NCBI GenBank assembly: GCA_964420035.1
Contig: CAYQQR010000004.1
Location: 1-64,000, forward strand
Reading direction: 5' to 3'
Source: CAYQQR01 sp964420035
GTDB lineage: Bacteria; Bacteroidota; Bacteroidia; Bacteroidales; SM23-62
Length of the DNA: 64,000 nucleotides
In this document: positions 54,719 through 63,287 of the stretch, one piece after another
How positions within the stretch are numbered: position 1 is the stretch's first letter
Layout: every line of letters begins with the position of its first letter
Translations under genes and position numbers: made by a program
Notes under the pieces: generated by a model
Databases searched by the model: none
Seen by the model: the letters and a program-made list of their open reading frames with translations, nothing else
Told to the model about the DNA's origin: nothing

Positions 54719-55983
54719 CGTTTGGAAAGGACCTGTTTTTCATATTCCTGTATTACAGGGATATAGTCCGTGCCGGCAGGCACACCCTGCTGCAGGCAGA
54801 AACGATCCCATACCGCCCCGAAGGGCAACTTCTTGCCTTCCTCGTAAAGGGCGAGTTTTTCGAATCCCCGGCCCTTGTTCTCATGATCCCTTATCTCTTC
54901 AAGGGGTTCCAGCAGGGCCTGTAAAAACGAGATCTGGGTGGCCCGTGTACCGATCACATAAGCCCCGATGCGGTTAATGGAGGCATCGAAGAAATCCAGA
55001 CCGATGTTTACCCGGCTCATTGCTCCCGACCGGACCAGCTCCCGCGTCAGGTCGTTGGTCCGGTCGTTCAGGGTGATCACATGATCGCTGTCCCATCGCA
55101 CCCCCCTGGAAAAATGGAACATCAGTTCGTCCGTGAATTGCAACAAAGCACTCACCTTGTCGGCAACCGACTCGGTAGGATGAAAATGCCCCATGTCAAT
55201 ACAGATCATCTTGTTCCGGGTAAAAGCATAACCCATGTAAAATTCATGGGAACCCACCACGAAAGCTTCACTGCCGATACCGAAGAGCTTTGATTCCAGG
55301 GAATCGATCATTTGATCCCGGGGCAGGTCCTTCCTGAAGATCTCATCAAGGGAGTTCTTCAGTATTTCCCGGTGTGTAAAACGATTCACCGTCTCGTCCT
55401 TGCTCCCGTCCGGGATCCAGATATTATGAACACATCGCGATTGCAATTGCTTTCCCATTTCAGCGGCAATGCCCCTGCATCGCTGAACATGTTCTATCCA
55501 GAAAGAGCGAATTGCCTTATCCGGACTGGACAGGGTGAATCCCTCGTCGGCTTTGGGATGGGAAAAACAGGTACAGTTGAAGTCCAGTTTGAGGTCCTGC
55601 GCCCTGGCCCAATCGATCCAGGATTGGAAGTGCTTCGGCTCAATGGCATCCCGGTCCACAAAACGACCGCCGAAATCACCATAGCTGGCATGCAAATTAA
55701 AGCGGTGTTTACCCGGCAAAAGTTTACAGACCTGCTCCATATCCTGCCGGACTTCGTCGATGGTCCGAGCCTTCCCGGGATAATTTCCCGTAGCCTGGAT
55801 CCCTCCGCCGGAGAGGGCTGCATCAGGCCGCTCGAATCCGCCCACGTCGTCGGTCTGCCAGCAATGCAGCGAGATGGAGAGCTTTTCAAGCTGCTGAAGG
55901 GCTTTTTCGGTATCGACGCCGTGTTGGGCGTATTGTTCCTGAGCCAGGGCGTAGGCCTTTTCAATGTTAGTTTCTTGATTCAT
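54715..55983 (-). CDS. rhaA: L-rhamnose isomerase RhaA
   Basis: This 422-residue protein converts L-rhamnose to L-rhamnulose in the cytosol. It follows E. coli RhaA (419 residues) throughout: S-L-H-C-W-Q-x-D-D-V-x-G-F-E near 37, G-I-Q-A-T-G-N-Y-P-G-K-A-R, D-F-N-x-x-C-F-S-H-P, V-E-S-K-L-F-G-I-G-like text, D-x-G-H-F-H-P-T-E and R-W-D-S-D-H-V, which supply the metal-binding His and Asp residues, then G-L-D-F-F-D-A-S-I-N-R-I. The start is placed at 55983 (M-N-Q-E-T-N) because an upstream Met at 56019 runs into a palindromic repeat. It is separated from rhaB by a 347-nt non-coding stretch. Confidence 0.96.
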   Translation of the reverse strand: MNQETNIEKAYALAQEQYAQHGVDTEKALQQLEKLSISLHCWQTDDVGGFERPDAALSGGGIQATGNYPGKARTIDEVRQDMEQVCKLLPGKHRFNLHASYGDFGGRFVDRDAIEPKHFQSWIDWARAQDLKLDFNCTCFSHPKADEGFTLSSPDKAIRSFWIEHVQRCRGIAAEMGKQLQSRCVHNIWIPDGSKDETVNRFTHREILKNSLDEIFRKDLPRDQMIDSLESKLFGIGSEAFVVGSHEFYMGYAFTRNKMICIDMGHFHPTESVADKVSALLQFTDELMFHFSRGVRWDSDHVITLNDRTNDLTRELVRSGAMSRVNIGLDFFDASINRIGAYVIGTRATQISFLQALLEPLEEIRDHENKGRGFEKLALYEEGKKLPFGAVWDRFCLQQGVPAGTDYIPVIQEYEKQVLSKR

Positions 55984-56330
55984 GATTATTTGATTTTGTT
56001 TAATGTCGTTCCGCTTCACCCTCCGAAGCTTCAGCGAAGGAGGGCTTCGCTGTGGTTCCGCTGCGCTGTTGCTGTGTGTCTTAACGTCTCAATGTCTCAT
56101 CGTCTCAATGTCCTGTATTTTGAACCACTTATCATGTACCGTCGTCCCTGCCTGCCGGCAAGGCAGGCGTTGTCTGTGGTCCGTGGTCTTTCTCTTCCCT
56201 GTGGTTCTCAATTTTACTCTGTGGGCCTCTGTGACCTTATAAATTGCGAACTGCGAATTGCGAATGATCACAGTCATACCCGGCACCCATCATCAATCAT
56301 CAATCAGTAATCAGTAATCCCTGACTTCCG
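55984..56330. other. Non-coding gap between rhaB and rhaA with degenerate repeats
   Basis: No gene fits this 347-nt stretch. It contains an imperfect inverted repeat at 56019-56044 (CCCTCC...GGAGGG around GAAGCTTC), another at about 56146-56168 (CTGCCTGCC / GGCAAGGCAG with one bulge), and many short echoing words (TCTCAATGTCTCATCGTCTCAATG; TGCGAACTGCGAATTGCGAA; ATCAATCATCAATCAGTAATCAG, each quoted in part). This looks like accumulated intergenic repeat material inside an otherwise tight operon. Confidence 0.55.
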
Positions 56331-57806
56331 TCAGGCAAGCTGAATCCTGAATTTTTCAAATGCTTTATCCCACTCCTCCGTATCCCTGGGCTCATACTCC
56401 TTTATTTCAAATGAATTTCTAACAATACTTCTAAGTTCCTCCAAATCGGATACATCCCCCAGGGTCCGGGCCTGGATCAGGAGATTGCCTATGGCGGTGG
56501 CTTCTGCCGGACCGGCAAAAACCCTGGCACCGGTTGCATCGGCCGTGTACTGGCAGAGTTCCTGGTTCCGGCTTCCGCCCCCGATGATATGGATCACGGG
56601 TAGCTCCTTCCCGGATACTTCCCTGAGCTGTTCATACACCTGTTTGTATTTCAAAGCCAGACTGTCCATCACACAGCGCACATAACTCCCTGTACTTTCA
56701 GGTTTCTCCTGGCCCGTTTCAAAACAGAAGGTATCGATGGCTTCCAGCATGTTGTCCGGGTTATAGAAACCCTGCCAGTCGGGGTCCACCAGTATCTTAA
56801 AAGCTTCTGCCTCCCTGGCCGCCTCAACAAGATCGGGGTAGGAATATTCCTTGCCCTGTTCTGCCCAGGCCTTTCTGCAGCCCTGCAAAAGCCAGAGGCC
56901 CATTATATTTTTCAGGAAACGGGTGGTTTGATCCACACCGGCTTCGTTGGTAAAATTGTATTCCAGTGCCTTTTCATTTATGATGGGATTAGCCGACTCC
57001 ATGCCCATCAACGACCAGGTACCGGAGCTGATGCATACCCAGTGGTCCGTATCTGCCGGAACCGCAGCATAAGCGCTGGCGGTATCGTGGGTGGCCACGG
57101 CAATCACCTCGGTGCCTTTCAGTCCGGCCGCCAGTGTTAAGGGATCATTTACTTTGCCCAGCAGGGTGCCGGAAGGGACCAGCTTATTCATGATATGAAG
57201 GGGCAGGCCCAGCCTGTCGAAGATAGAAGCTTCCCACCGGTCTTCAACCGGGTTATAGAGCTGGGAAGTACTGGCAAAGCTTCTTTCCGTTTTCATGACC
57301 CCGCAAAAAAGATAATGGATGCAATCCGGAATGAACAGGAGCCTGTCGGCAATCTCCAACCGGGGAGATTGCTCCCGCTGCATGGCATAGAGCTGGTATA
57401 AAGAGTTGAACTGCCAGAAGGCAATCCCTGTTTTTTCGTATAGATAGGATTTGGGCAGAACCTGAAAGACTTCGTCCATCATTCCGTCCGTCCTTGAATC
57501 ACGATAAGCGTAAGGCAGGCCGATCAGATTGCCTTTCCTGTCGGCCAGGGCAAAATCAACTCCCCAGGTATCCACGGCAATGGAATTGGGATGTACATTT
57601 CCTGCCTTATAGAAATTAATCAGGGCATTGCGTAATTCGTCGAATATTCTGTAAATATCCCAGTAATAGTGCCCCTGTACTTCAAGCATGCCGTTGGGAA
57701 AGCGGTGCAGGACTTCCATTGTGAGCTTCTTGTCTTCCAATGTACCCAGGATAGCCCTCCCGCTCTCTGCTCCCAGGTCAAAGGCCAAGTAGTTTTTTTC
57801 ACTCAT
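56331..57806 (-). CDS. rhaB: L-rhamnulokinase RhaB
   Basis: This 491-residue FGGY-family kinase phosphorylates L-rhamnulose at C1. It matches E. coli RhaB (489 residues): A-F-D-L-G-A-E-S-G-R at the N-terminal phosphate-binding strand, V-D-T-W-G-V-D-F near 68, L-P-Y-A-Y-R-D-S-R-T, V-A-T-H-D-T-A-S-A near 240, S-S-G-T-W-S-L-M-G, L-K-N-I-M-G-L-W-L-L-Q and H-I-I-G-G-G-S-R-N near 405. Its start overlaps the rhaD stop by 4 nt (57803-57806), so translation is coupled. The product feeds RhaD. Confidence 0.96.
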   Translation of the reverse strand: MSEKNYLAFDLGAESGRAILGTLEDKKLTMEVLHRFPNGMLEVQGHYYWDIYRIFDELRNALINFYKAGNVHPNSIAVDTWGVDFALADRKGNLIGLPYAYRDSRTDGMMDEVFQVLPKSYLYEKTGIAFWQFNSLYQLYAMQREQSPRLEIADRLLFIPDCIHYLFCGVMKTERSFASTSQLYNPVEDRWEASIFDRLGLPLHIMNKLVPSGTLLGKVNDPLTLAAGLKGTEVIAVATHDTASAYAAVPADTDHWVCISSGTWSLMGMESANPIINEKALEYNFTNEAGVDQTTRFLKNIMGLWLLQGCRKAWAEQGKEYSYPDLVEAAREAEAFKILVDPDWQGFYNPDNMLEAIDTFCFETGQEKPESTGSYVRCVMDSLALKYKQVYEQLREVSGKELPVIHIIGGGSRNQELCQYTADATGARVFAGPAEATAIGNLLIQARTLGDVSDLEELRSIVRNSFEIKEYEPRDTEEWDKAFEKFRIQLA

Positions 57807-58633
57807 ACGCTCAGGTCTTCAGGTACAAATTTTTCCATCAGTTCATCCAGCTCTCTGTCCGATAATCCTTCCGGTTCATGACCGGCAGTTCTGACAAGGA
57901 AATAGATGCGGGCCGATTTGGACAGGATATCTATCATATCGAAGGTATCAAAAACGGTTTCGCCAATGGCAAATACACCATGTTTCTCCCACATCACTAC
58001 ATCGTGCTTTTTGAGTTGCTCCAATGTTTCATCAGCAATTTTTTGTGTTCCAGGTAAAGTGTAAGGAACCAAACCCAATCCCCCGGGAACGAAAACTACC
58101 GATTCCGGGTGCATTCCCCATAAGAGCTTGTTGAGCCTACCGGCATTTTGAAATTCCCTGATCTGGGTCAGGGCCACCAGCTCATTGGGATGGGTATGGA
58201 TAACCACCTTTTTTTGGGATGCAGTCCTGGCAAGCATCTGGTGGATGCCCAGGTGTGTCGGAAGTTCGCTGGTCGGCCTGAAATCATAAAGGTTCTTCTT
58301 GTTCCTCGAGATAATATGATAGTTCTTTCCGTTCCCGGTGATCTTTAAAATACAGGCGTTTTTCAAAGGTTGCCGGGCCAGGTCACGCATGCGCTTGCCT
58401 GTTCCCGTAACGAAGAAATAACCTCCTTCCAGTTCCGGGCAGGCTCTGGGCAGACCGAACTCGGGGTAGTCGCCCATATCCCCGATCTCTTCCCTGATCA
58501 GGTGACTTACATTGACCGATATGTTACCGGCATTCCGTTCGGCCCAGCCACGCTGCCAAAGGTATTGCGCCAGCTCCGCCACCTCGAGGATCAGTCGCTG
58601 CAGTTTCTTGTTCTTTTTTAAGGTTTGCTTCAT
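57803..58633 (-). CDS. rhaD: L-rhamnulose-1-phosphate aldolase RhaD
   Basis: This 276-residue class II (zinc) aldolase splits L-rhamnulose 1-phosphate into dihydroxyacetone phosphate and L-lactaldehyde. Visible residues match E. coli RhaD (274 residues): N-A-G-N-I-S-V near 35, T-S-E-L-P-T-H with catalytic Glu123, the zinc ligands H-T-H (His146, His148), and W-E-K-H-G with His218. It is the first enzyme gene after the GntR regulator, 11 nt downstream. The length distinguishes it from the shorter fuculose-phosphate aldolase. Confidence 0.94.
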   Translation of the reverse strand: MKQTLKKNKKLQRLILEVAELAQYLWQRGWAERNAGNISVNVSHLIREEIGDMGDYPEFGLPRACPELEGGYFFVTGTGKRMRDLARQPLKNACILKITGNGKNYHIISRNKKNLYDFRPTSELPTHLGIHQMLARTASQKKVVIHTHPNELVALTQIREFQNAGRLNKLLWGMHPESVVFVPGGLGLVPYTLPGTQKIADETLEQLKKHDVVMWEKHGVFAIGETVFDTFDMIDILSKSARIYFLVRTAGHEPEGLSDRELDELMEKFVPEDLSV

Positions 58634-58644
58634 GGATGAATCGT

Positions 58645-59358
58645 TTAAAAAGTCCCGTAAACCGATAGTTCATCGGTCTTACAAGTTATCGCTGAATAAA
58701 AATAATAATCGGGACGACTGGTGTCGAACTTCCTTTCCAGAAAAAGTACCGGTGCTCCCTCAGGAAGATTCAGCAAAGCCGCAGTTTGTTCAGCGGCTCC
58801 GATAGCCCGTAATTTCTGCTCCCCTCCCCTGACTTCAATACCGTAATGCCTGCGGAGGATGTCGAAGAGGGAACGGTTTTCAAAACTGCGTCCCGTAAAC
58901 CTGGGTAAATTGATGTTGGGCAGATAATTGATATCAAAAAAAACAGGCTTTCCGTCCACCAGCCGAAGCCGCTCCATGTAAATGCATCCGGATTCCTTTT
59001 CCGTTTGCGACAGGGTAAACATAAACGACCCGGGCCACGGCCTGATCACCGGTTTCTGGAGTATCCGGGTCTCCAGGTTCCTGCCCCCCAGGGCAGAAGT
59101 GGTTCCTGCAACTGATAAAATACCCACGCCCTGGGGCAAGGCACTTACAATACTTCCCTTTCCCTGCTGTTTTTTGATGTATCCCTCATGAACCAGGGTA
59201 TCCAGGGCATGCCGGACCGTCGGACGGGTCAGGTTGTAAGTCGCACAAAGCTCGTTCTCCGAGGGCAATAAGTCCCCTTCCCTGTAAACCCCCTCAATGA
59301 TGTGCCTTCGAAGCAGCTCATACAATTGTCTGTGTTGGGGAATGCCCGATCTTGCCAT
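58645..59358 (-). CDS. GntR-family (HutC/UTRA-type) regulator of the rhamnose genes
   Basis: This 237-residue protein has a winged HTH (residues about 8-72: Q-L-Y-E-L-L-R-R-H-I, G-D-L-L-P-S-E-N-E-L, T-R-P-T-V-R-H-A-L) and a UTRA ligand-binding domain (about 90-235, including D-I-N-Y-L-P and F-L-E-R-K-F). The gene order regulator-aldolase-kinase-isomerase resembles the GntR-regulated fucose operon of Bacteroides thetaiotaomicron. It most likely represses its own operon in the absence of a rhamnose metabolite. A palindrome in its promoter is the candidate binding site. Confidence 0.92.
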   Translation of the reverse strand: MARSGIPQHRQLYELLRRHIIEGVYREGDLLPSENELCATYNLTRPTVRHALDTLVHEGYIKKQQGKGSIVSALPQGVGILSVAGTTSALGGRNLETRILQKPVIRPWPGSFMFTLSQTEKESGCIYMERLRLVDGKPVFFDINYLPNINLPRFTGRSFENRSLFDILRRHYGIEVRGGEQKLRAIGAAEQTAALLNLPEGAPVLFLERKFDTSRPDYYFYSAITCKTDELSVYGTF

Positions 59359-59386
59359 GGCCAGTGCGTTGAATGATCTAAAATAA

Positions 59387-59417
59387 CAAATTTATTGCAA
59401 TCAACTTGTAATAACAA
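59387..59417 (-). promoter_or_regulatory. Bacteroidota-type promoter of gntR-rhaDBA
   Basis: On the minus strand TAAATTTG (59394 down to 59387) is an exact TAnnTTTG -7 element, and TTG (59417-59415) lies 20 nt upstream, the usual -33 spacing. The -33 element is inside the operator palindrome. Confidence 0.55.
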
Positions 59418-59419
59418 GT
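59404..59419. promoter_or_regulatory. Putative GntR operator, site 1
   Basis: ACTTGTAATAACAAGT has 6-bp perfect inverted arms. It overlaps the -33 element of the gntR promoter, so binding would repress. A 12-of-16 match lies at 59501-59516. Confidence 0.55.
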
Positions 59420-59500
59420 AAATTTTTATATCTTTACCTTATAATTAATATATCTTGTTTTATTTGGCTTTCAAGAGAATAGTCCAGATTTTTATTTAAC

Positions 59501-59516
59501 ACATATATTGACAAGT
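59501..59516. promoter_or_regulatory. Putative GntR operator, site 2 (degenerate)
   Basis: ACATATATTGACAAGT matches site 1 at 12 of 16 positions, including the complete ACAAGT half. It lies 26 nt upstream of the E2 start codon and could extend GntR control to the dehydrogenase genes. Confidence 0.35.
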
Positions 59517-59542
59517 ATTAAAACATATCTAAGACGAATCCT

Positions 59543-60778
59543 ATGGCAACGCCTGTGATCATGCCCCGCCAGGGGCAGTCGGTCGAGACCTGCATCATCA
59601 CGCAATGGTACAAAAAAGAAGGAGAGAAGGTCAGGGAAGGGGATGTATTGTTCTCCTATGAGACCGACAAGGCCTCTTTCGATTTTGAATCCCCGGAGGA
59701 CGGCATCCTGTTAAAGATTTTATTTGACGAAGGGGATGAAGTGCCTGTGCTGAAGGAGGTGGCCTATCTCGGTGAAAAGGGGGAGGAAATTTCAGAATCC
59801 TCGGAGAAAGAAAAGACGGTTGAAGAAAAGGATGAAGAGATTAAGCGATCAAGAGATCAAGAGACGCATGCTGACAGGGATGCAAAGATGCAGGAAACTA
59901 AGGGTCCTCAGGAATCCCAACGAAGGCGGATCAGTCCGCGGGCCAGTAAAATGGCTGATGTTCATGGAATTGACTTTGGCAACATAGAGGGAAGCGGACC
60001 CAACGGGAGGATCATTGCCCGGGATATTGAATCTCATATTAAAGAAAAACCTGAAATCAGAGAGATATCCCTTGAACCCGGAACTTATGAAGACATAAAA
60101 CTGACCAACATCCGCAAGATCATCGCTGGGAAGATGCATGCCTCGCTGCAGAACAGCGCCCAACTCACCCATCATACCGGTGCCGATGCACGAAAGATCA
60201 TGACATTCAGGAAAAAGGTGAAGGAACTGCGGGACCAGGGAAAGGCACCGGACATCACCCTCAACGACATGGTGGCCTATTCCCTGGTGAAGGCCCTGAA
60301 AAAGCATCCGCAGGCCAATACGCACTTTTTGGGGGACAGGATCAGGCAGTTCAGCGACATTAACCTGGGGGTAGCTGTACATACAGAACGCGGTTTGATG
60401 GTGCCGGTGGTTCAAAATGCCGGGATACTGAATATCAGTGGTTTATCTGAAAGAATCAAAAATCTCGCTGATCAATGCCGTTCCGGGAAGATCGATCCGG
60501 ACCTGATCGATCCGGAAGCAGGGAGTTTTACCCTAACCAACCTGGGGGCTTACGGGGTGGAAATGTTCACCCCCATCCTGAACCTGCCCCAGACGGGGAT
60601 CCTGGGAGTAAATACCATCACCTACAGACCGGCGGATATGGGAGACGGGGTGATCGGAATGGTACCTTTTATAGGCCTGTCGCTGACCTATGATCACCGG
60701 GCCATAGACGGGGCCCCGGCATCCGCCTTTTTACAGGACATCAAAAAGGAAATCGAATCCTTCAGTGCAGATATTTAA
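59543..60778 (+). CDS. 2-oxo acid dehydrogenase E2 (dihydrolipoyl acyltransferase)
   Basis: This 411-residue E2 protein has one lipoyl domain (residues 1-78) with lipoyl Lys43 in E-T-D-K-A, a charged Glu/Lys-rich linker (about 80-125), an E1/E3-binding domain (S-P-R-A-S-K-M-A, G-S-G-P-N-G-R-I, about 130-165), and a catalytic domain ending with D-H-R-A-I-D-G-A. It transfers the acyl group from E1 to CoA. The E1 gene follows 27 nt downstream. No E3 gene is seen in the window. It is divergent from the rhamnose operon across a 184-nt control region. The 2-oxo acid substrate (pyruvate, branched-chain or sugar-derived) cannot be read. Confidence 0.92.
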   Translation: MATPVIMPRQGQSVETCIITQWYKKEGEKVREGDVLFSYETDKASFDFESPEDGILLKILFDEGDEVPVLKEVAYLGEKGEEISESSEKEKTVEEKDEEIKRSRDQETHADRDAKMQETKGPQESQRRRISPRASKMADVHGIDFGNIEGSGPNGRIIARDIESHIKEKPEIREISLEPGTYEDIKLTNIRKIIAGKMHASLQNSAQLTHHTGADARKIMTFRKKVKELRDQGKAPDITLNDMVAYSLVKALKKHPQANTHFLGDRIRQFSDINLGVAVHTERGLMVPVVQNAGILNISGLSERIKNLADQCRSGKIDPDLIDPEAGSFTLTNLGAYGVEMFTPILNLPQTGILGVNTITYRPADMGDGVIGMVPFIGLSLTYDHRAIDGAPASAFLQDIKKEIESFSADI

Positions 60779-60805
60779 AAAGACCATTAAACACAGTTTT
60801 TTATC

Positions 60806-63274
60806 ATGCCTAAAAATCAGTTCATAGACCCGGCCGAAGTAAGGAAACCTGCCGAGATCAAGTTTGGCAGCATCCCGGTAAACCGGTACCAGAAAAGTCT
60901 GAAAGAAGAAAGGAAACGTTATTCCGACGATGATCTCGTCCGCGTATACAAAGACATGCGGATCATCCGGGAATTCGAGAGCATGCTCAACGACATCAAG
61001 ACCAAGGGTGCTTACCAGGGGGTGGAGTATCATCATCCCGGTCCGGCCCACCTGTCCATCGGCCAGGAAGCTTCTGCCGTGGGAATGGCCTATCACCTGA
61101 CCATCGATGATTACATTTTCGGTTCCCACCGCAGTCATGGCGAGATACTGGCCAAGGGACTCTCGGCCATCCACCGTTTGGAGGATGAGGAACTGATGAA
61201 GATCATGGAAGGTTACCTCGACGGTAAAACCCTGCGGGTCGTGGAAAAAGGTTTTGAGGGCGATACAAAGGAACTCGCGATCCGGTATCTTTTATACGGT
61301 ACCCTGGCCGAGATCTTTGCCCGCGAGAACGGCTTCAACAAGGGCCTGGGAGGTTCCATGCACGCCTTCTTCCCTCCTTTCGGGATCTATCCGAACAACG
61401 CCATTGTAGGCGGCTCCGGTGATATAGCCGTGGGGGCGGCTCTTTTCAAAAAAGTTAATTTAAAATCCGGTATCATGGTGGCCAACATCGGCGATGCCTC
61501 GGCGGGTTGCGGACCGGTATGGGAAGGCATGATGTTCGCCACCATGGACCAGTACACGAAACTGTGGGAAGGGGAACACCGGGGCGGAATGCCCATCATC
61601 TTCAACTTCATCAACAACCAGTACGGTATGGGCGGTCAGACCGCGGGTGAAACCATGGGCTACGGCATGCTGGCCCGCATCGGGGCCGGCGTGAATCCCG
61701 ATATGATGCATGCAGAACGGGTGGATGGATACAATCCCCTGGCCGTGGTGGATGCCTTCGAAAGGAAGAAGAAACTGCTCGAAGAGAAAAAAGGGCCTGT
61801 TTTGCTGGACATGCTCACCTACAGGATCAGCGGCCACTCTCCCTCCGATGCCTCCTCCTACCGTTCGAAAGAGGAACTGGAAGCCTGGTTGAAGGCCGAC
61901 AGCATCGCCAGTTACGCGGAAGAACTGATCAAAGAAGGTGTTATCAAAAAATCTGGTCTGGAATCCATAGATGAAGAGATCGGGGACACGACCCTTCAAA
62001 CCATGAAACTTGCCATCGACGATAAGGTCTCTCCGCGGATGGACCTGGAAGCAGATCCCAATGCCATTGGACATTTGATGTTTTCCGACGGATCGATGGA
62101 CCGGATGGAAGAAGGTGAGCCGACTGTCCTGATGCCCAAAGAGGAAAATCCGCGGGTCAAACAGATCGCCAAGAAAGAAAGGTTTGGCCTGGACAAAGAC
62201 GGCAAACCCATCTCCAAGGTCAAGGCCTTTCAACTCCGTGACGGGATCTTCGAGGCCATATTGGACCGCTTCTATAAAGATCCGACCCTGGTCGCCTACG
62301 GGGAAGAAAACCGGGATTGGGGCGGAGCCTTCGCCGTGTATCGCGGACTGACCGAAGCCCTGCCCTATCAGCGTTTGTTCAACGCACCCATCTCGGAAGG
62401 AGCCATCGTGGGAACCGCCATCGGTTATGGCATGGCCGGGGGAAGGGTGATCGCCGAGATCATGTACTGCGATTTCCTGGGGCGGTCGGGTGACGAGGTA
62501 TTCAACCAGTTGCCCAAATGGCAGGCCATGAGCGGGGATATTTTGAAAATGTCCGTTGTGGTCAGGGTCTCGGTAGGCTCCAAATACGGTGCCCAGCATT
62601 CGCAGGACTGGACCTCTCTGGTGGCCCATATCCCCGGACTGAAAGTGGTATTCCCGGCCACGCCTTACGACGCCAAAGGATTGATGAATGCCGCCCTGCA
62701 GGGTACCGACCCGGTGATCTTTTTCGAAAGTCAGCGCATCTACGATGTAGGTGAATATTTCCATAAAGGAGGGGTTCCCGAAGAATACTATGAAATACCT
62801 ATCGGTGAACCCGATGTAAAGAGGGAAGGCAAGAGTATCACCATCCTGAGCATCGGCGCCACCCTTTATAATGTGATCAAAGCAGCAGACCTGCTTGAAG
62901 AAAAATACGGACTGTCTGCAGAGGTGATCGACGCCCGCAGTTTGGTGCCATTCAATTATGAACCGGTGATAGCCTCTGTGAAAAAAACGGGAAGGATCCT
63001 GCTCACCAGCGATGCCAATTCCAGGGGGTCCTACCTGAAGGACATGGCACAGAGTATTTCCGAACTGGCCTTTGATGAGCTTGACGGTCCGCCGGTAGTG
63101 GTGGGATCACGGAACTGGATCGTCCCGGCCCACGAGATGGAGGAGTATTTCTTTCCACAACCCGACTGGATCGTGGATGCCATCCACCAGAAAATCCTCC
63201 CTCTCGACGGCCACGAACCCAAACATGACTTTAGTTTTGAAGAACAATTGAATCGCAGTAAATTAGGCGTTTGA
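60806..63274 (+). CDS. 2-oxo acid dehydrogenase E1, fused alpha and beta subunits
   Basis: This 822-residue protein fuses an E1-alpha region (about 45-400: H-L-S-I-G-Q-E-A, R-S-H-G-E-I-L-A-K-G near 109, G-G-S-M-H-A-F near 182, and the thiamine diphosphate motif from G-D at 229-230 to N-N at 270-271) to an E1-beta region (about 480-822: G-E-E-N-R-D-W-G-G-A-F, A-P-I-S-E-G-A-I-V-G). Two oddities stand out: about 55 residues lie between R-S-H-G and G-G-S-M-H, and the G-D to N-N spacing is about 40, longer than the usual 25-30. It should decarboxylate a 2-oxo acid and acylate E2. Substrate unknown. Confidence 0.9.
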   Translation: MPKNQFIDPAEVRKPAEIKFGSIPVNRYQKSLKEERKRYSDDDLVRVYKDMRIIREFESMLNDIKTKGAYQGVEYHHPGPAHLSIGQEASAVGMAYHLTIDDYIFGSHRSHGEILAKGLSAIHRLEDEELMKIMEGYLDGKTLRVVEKGFEGDTKELAIRYLLYGTLAEIFARENGFNKGLGGSMHAFFPPFGIYPNNAIVGGSGDIAVGAALFKKVNLKSGIMVANIGDASAGCGPVWEGMMFATMDQYTKLWEGEHRGGMPIIFNFINNQYGMGGQTAGETMGYGMLARIGAGVNPDMMHAERVDGYNPLAVVDAFERKKKLLEEKKGPVLLDMLTYRISGHSPSDASSYRSKEELEAWLKADSIASYAEELIKEGVIKKSGLESIDEEIGDTTLQTMKLAIDDKVSPRMDLEADPNAIGHLMFSDGSMDRMEEGEPTVLMPKEENPRVKQIAKKERFGLDKDGKPISKVKAFQLRDGIFEAILDRFYKDPTLVAYGEENRDWGGAFAVYRGLTEALPYQRLFNAPISEGAIVGTAIGYGMAGGRVIAEIMYCDFLGRSGDEVFNQLPKWQAMSGDILKMSVVVRVSVGSKYGAQHSQDWTSLVAHIPGLKVVFPATPYDAKGLMNAALQGTDPVIFFESQRIYDVGEYFHKGGVPEEYYEIPIGEPDVKREGKSITILSIGATLYNVIKAADLLEEKYGLSAEVIDARSLVPFNYEPVIASVKKTGRILLTSDANSRGSYLKDMAQSISELAFDELDGPPVVVGSRNWIVPAHEMEEYFFPQPDWIVDAIHQKILPLDGHEPKHDFSFEEQLNRSKLGV

Positions 63275-63287
63275 ATCCGCAATCCCT

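Noticed and set aside
55312..56310. 332-codon plus-strand frame opposite rhaA and the repeat gap
   Set aside because: It overlaps the well-supported rhaA gene and runs through non-coding repeats without any domain.
61460..62764. 434-codon antisense frame opposite the E1 gene
   Set aside because: Composition is His/Phe/Gly-rich as expected for the reverse of a G+C-rich gene; the sense frame has complete E1 motifs.
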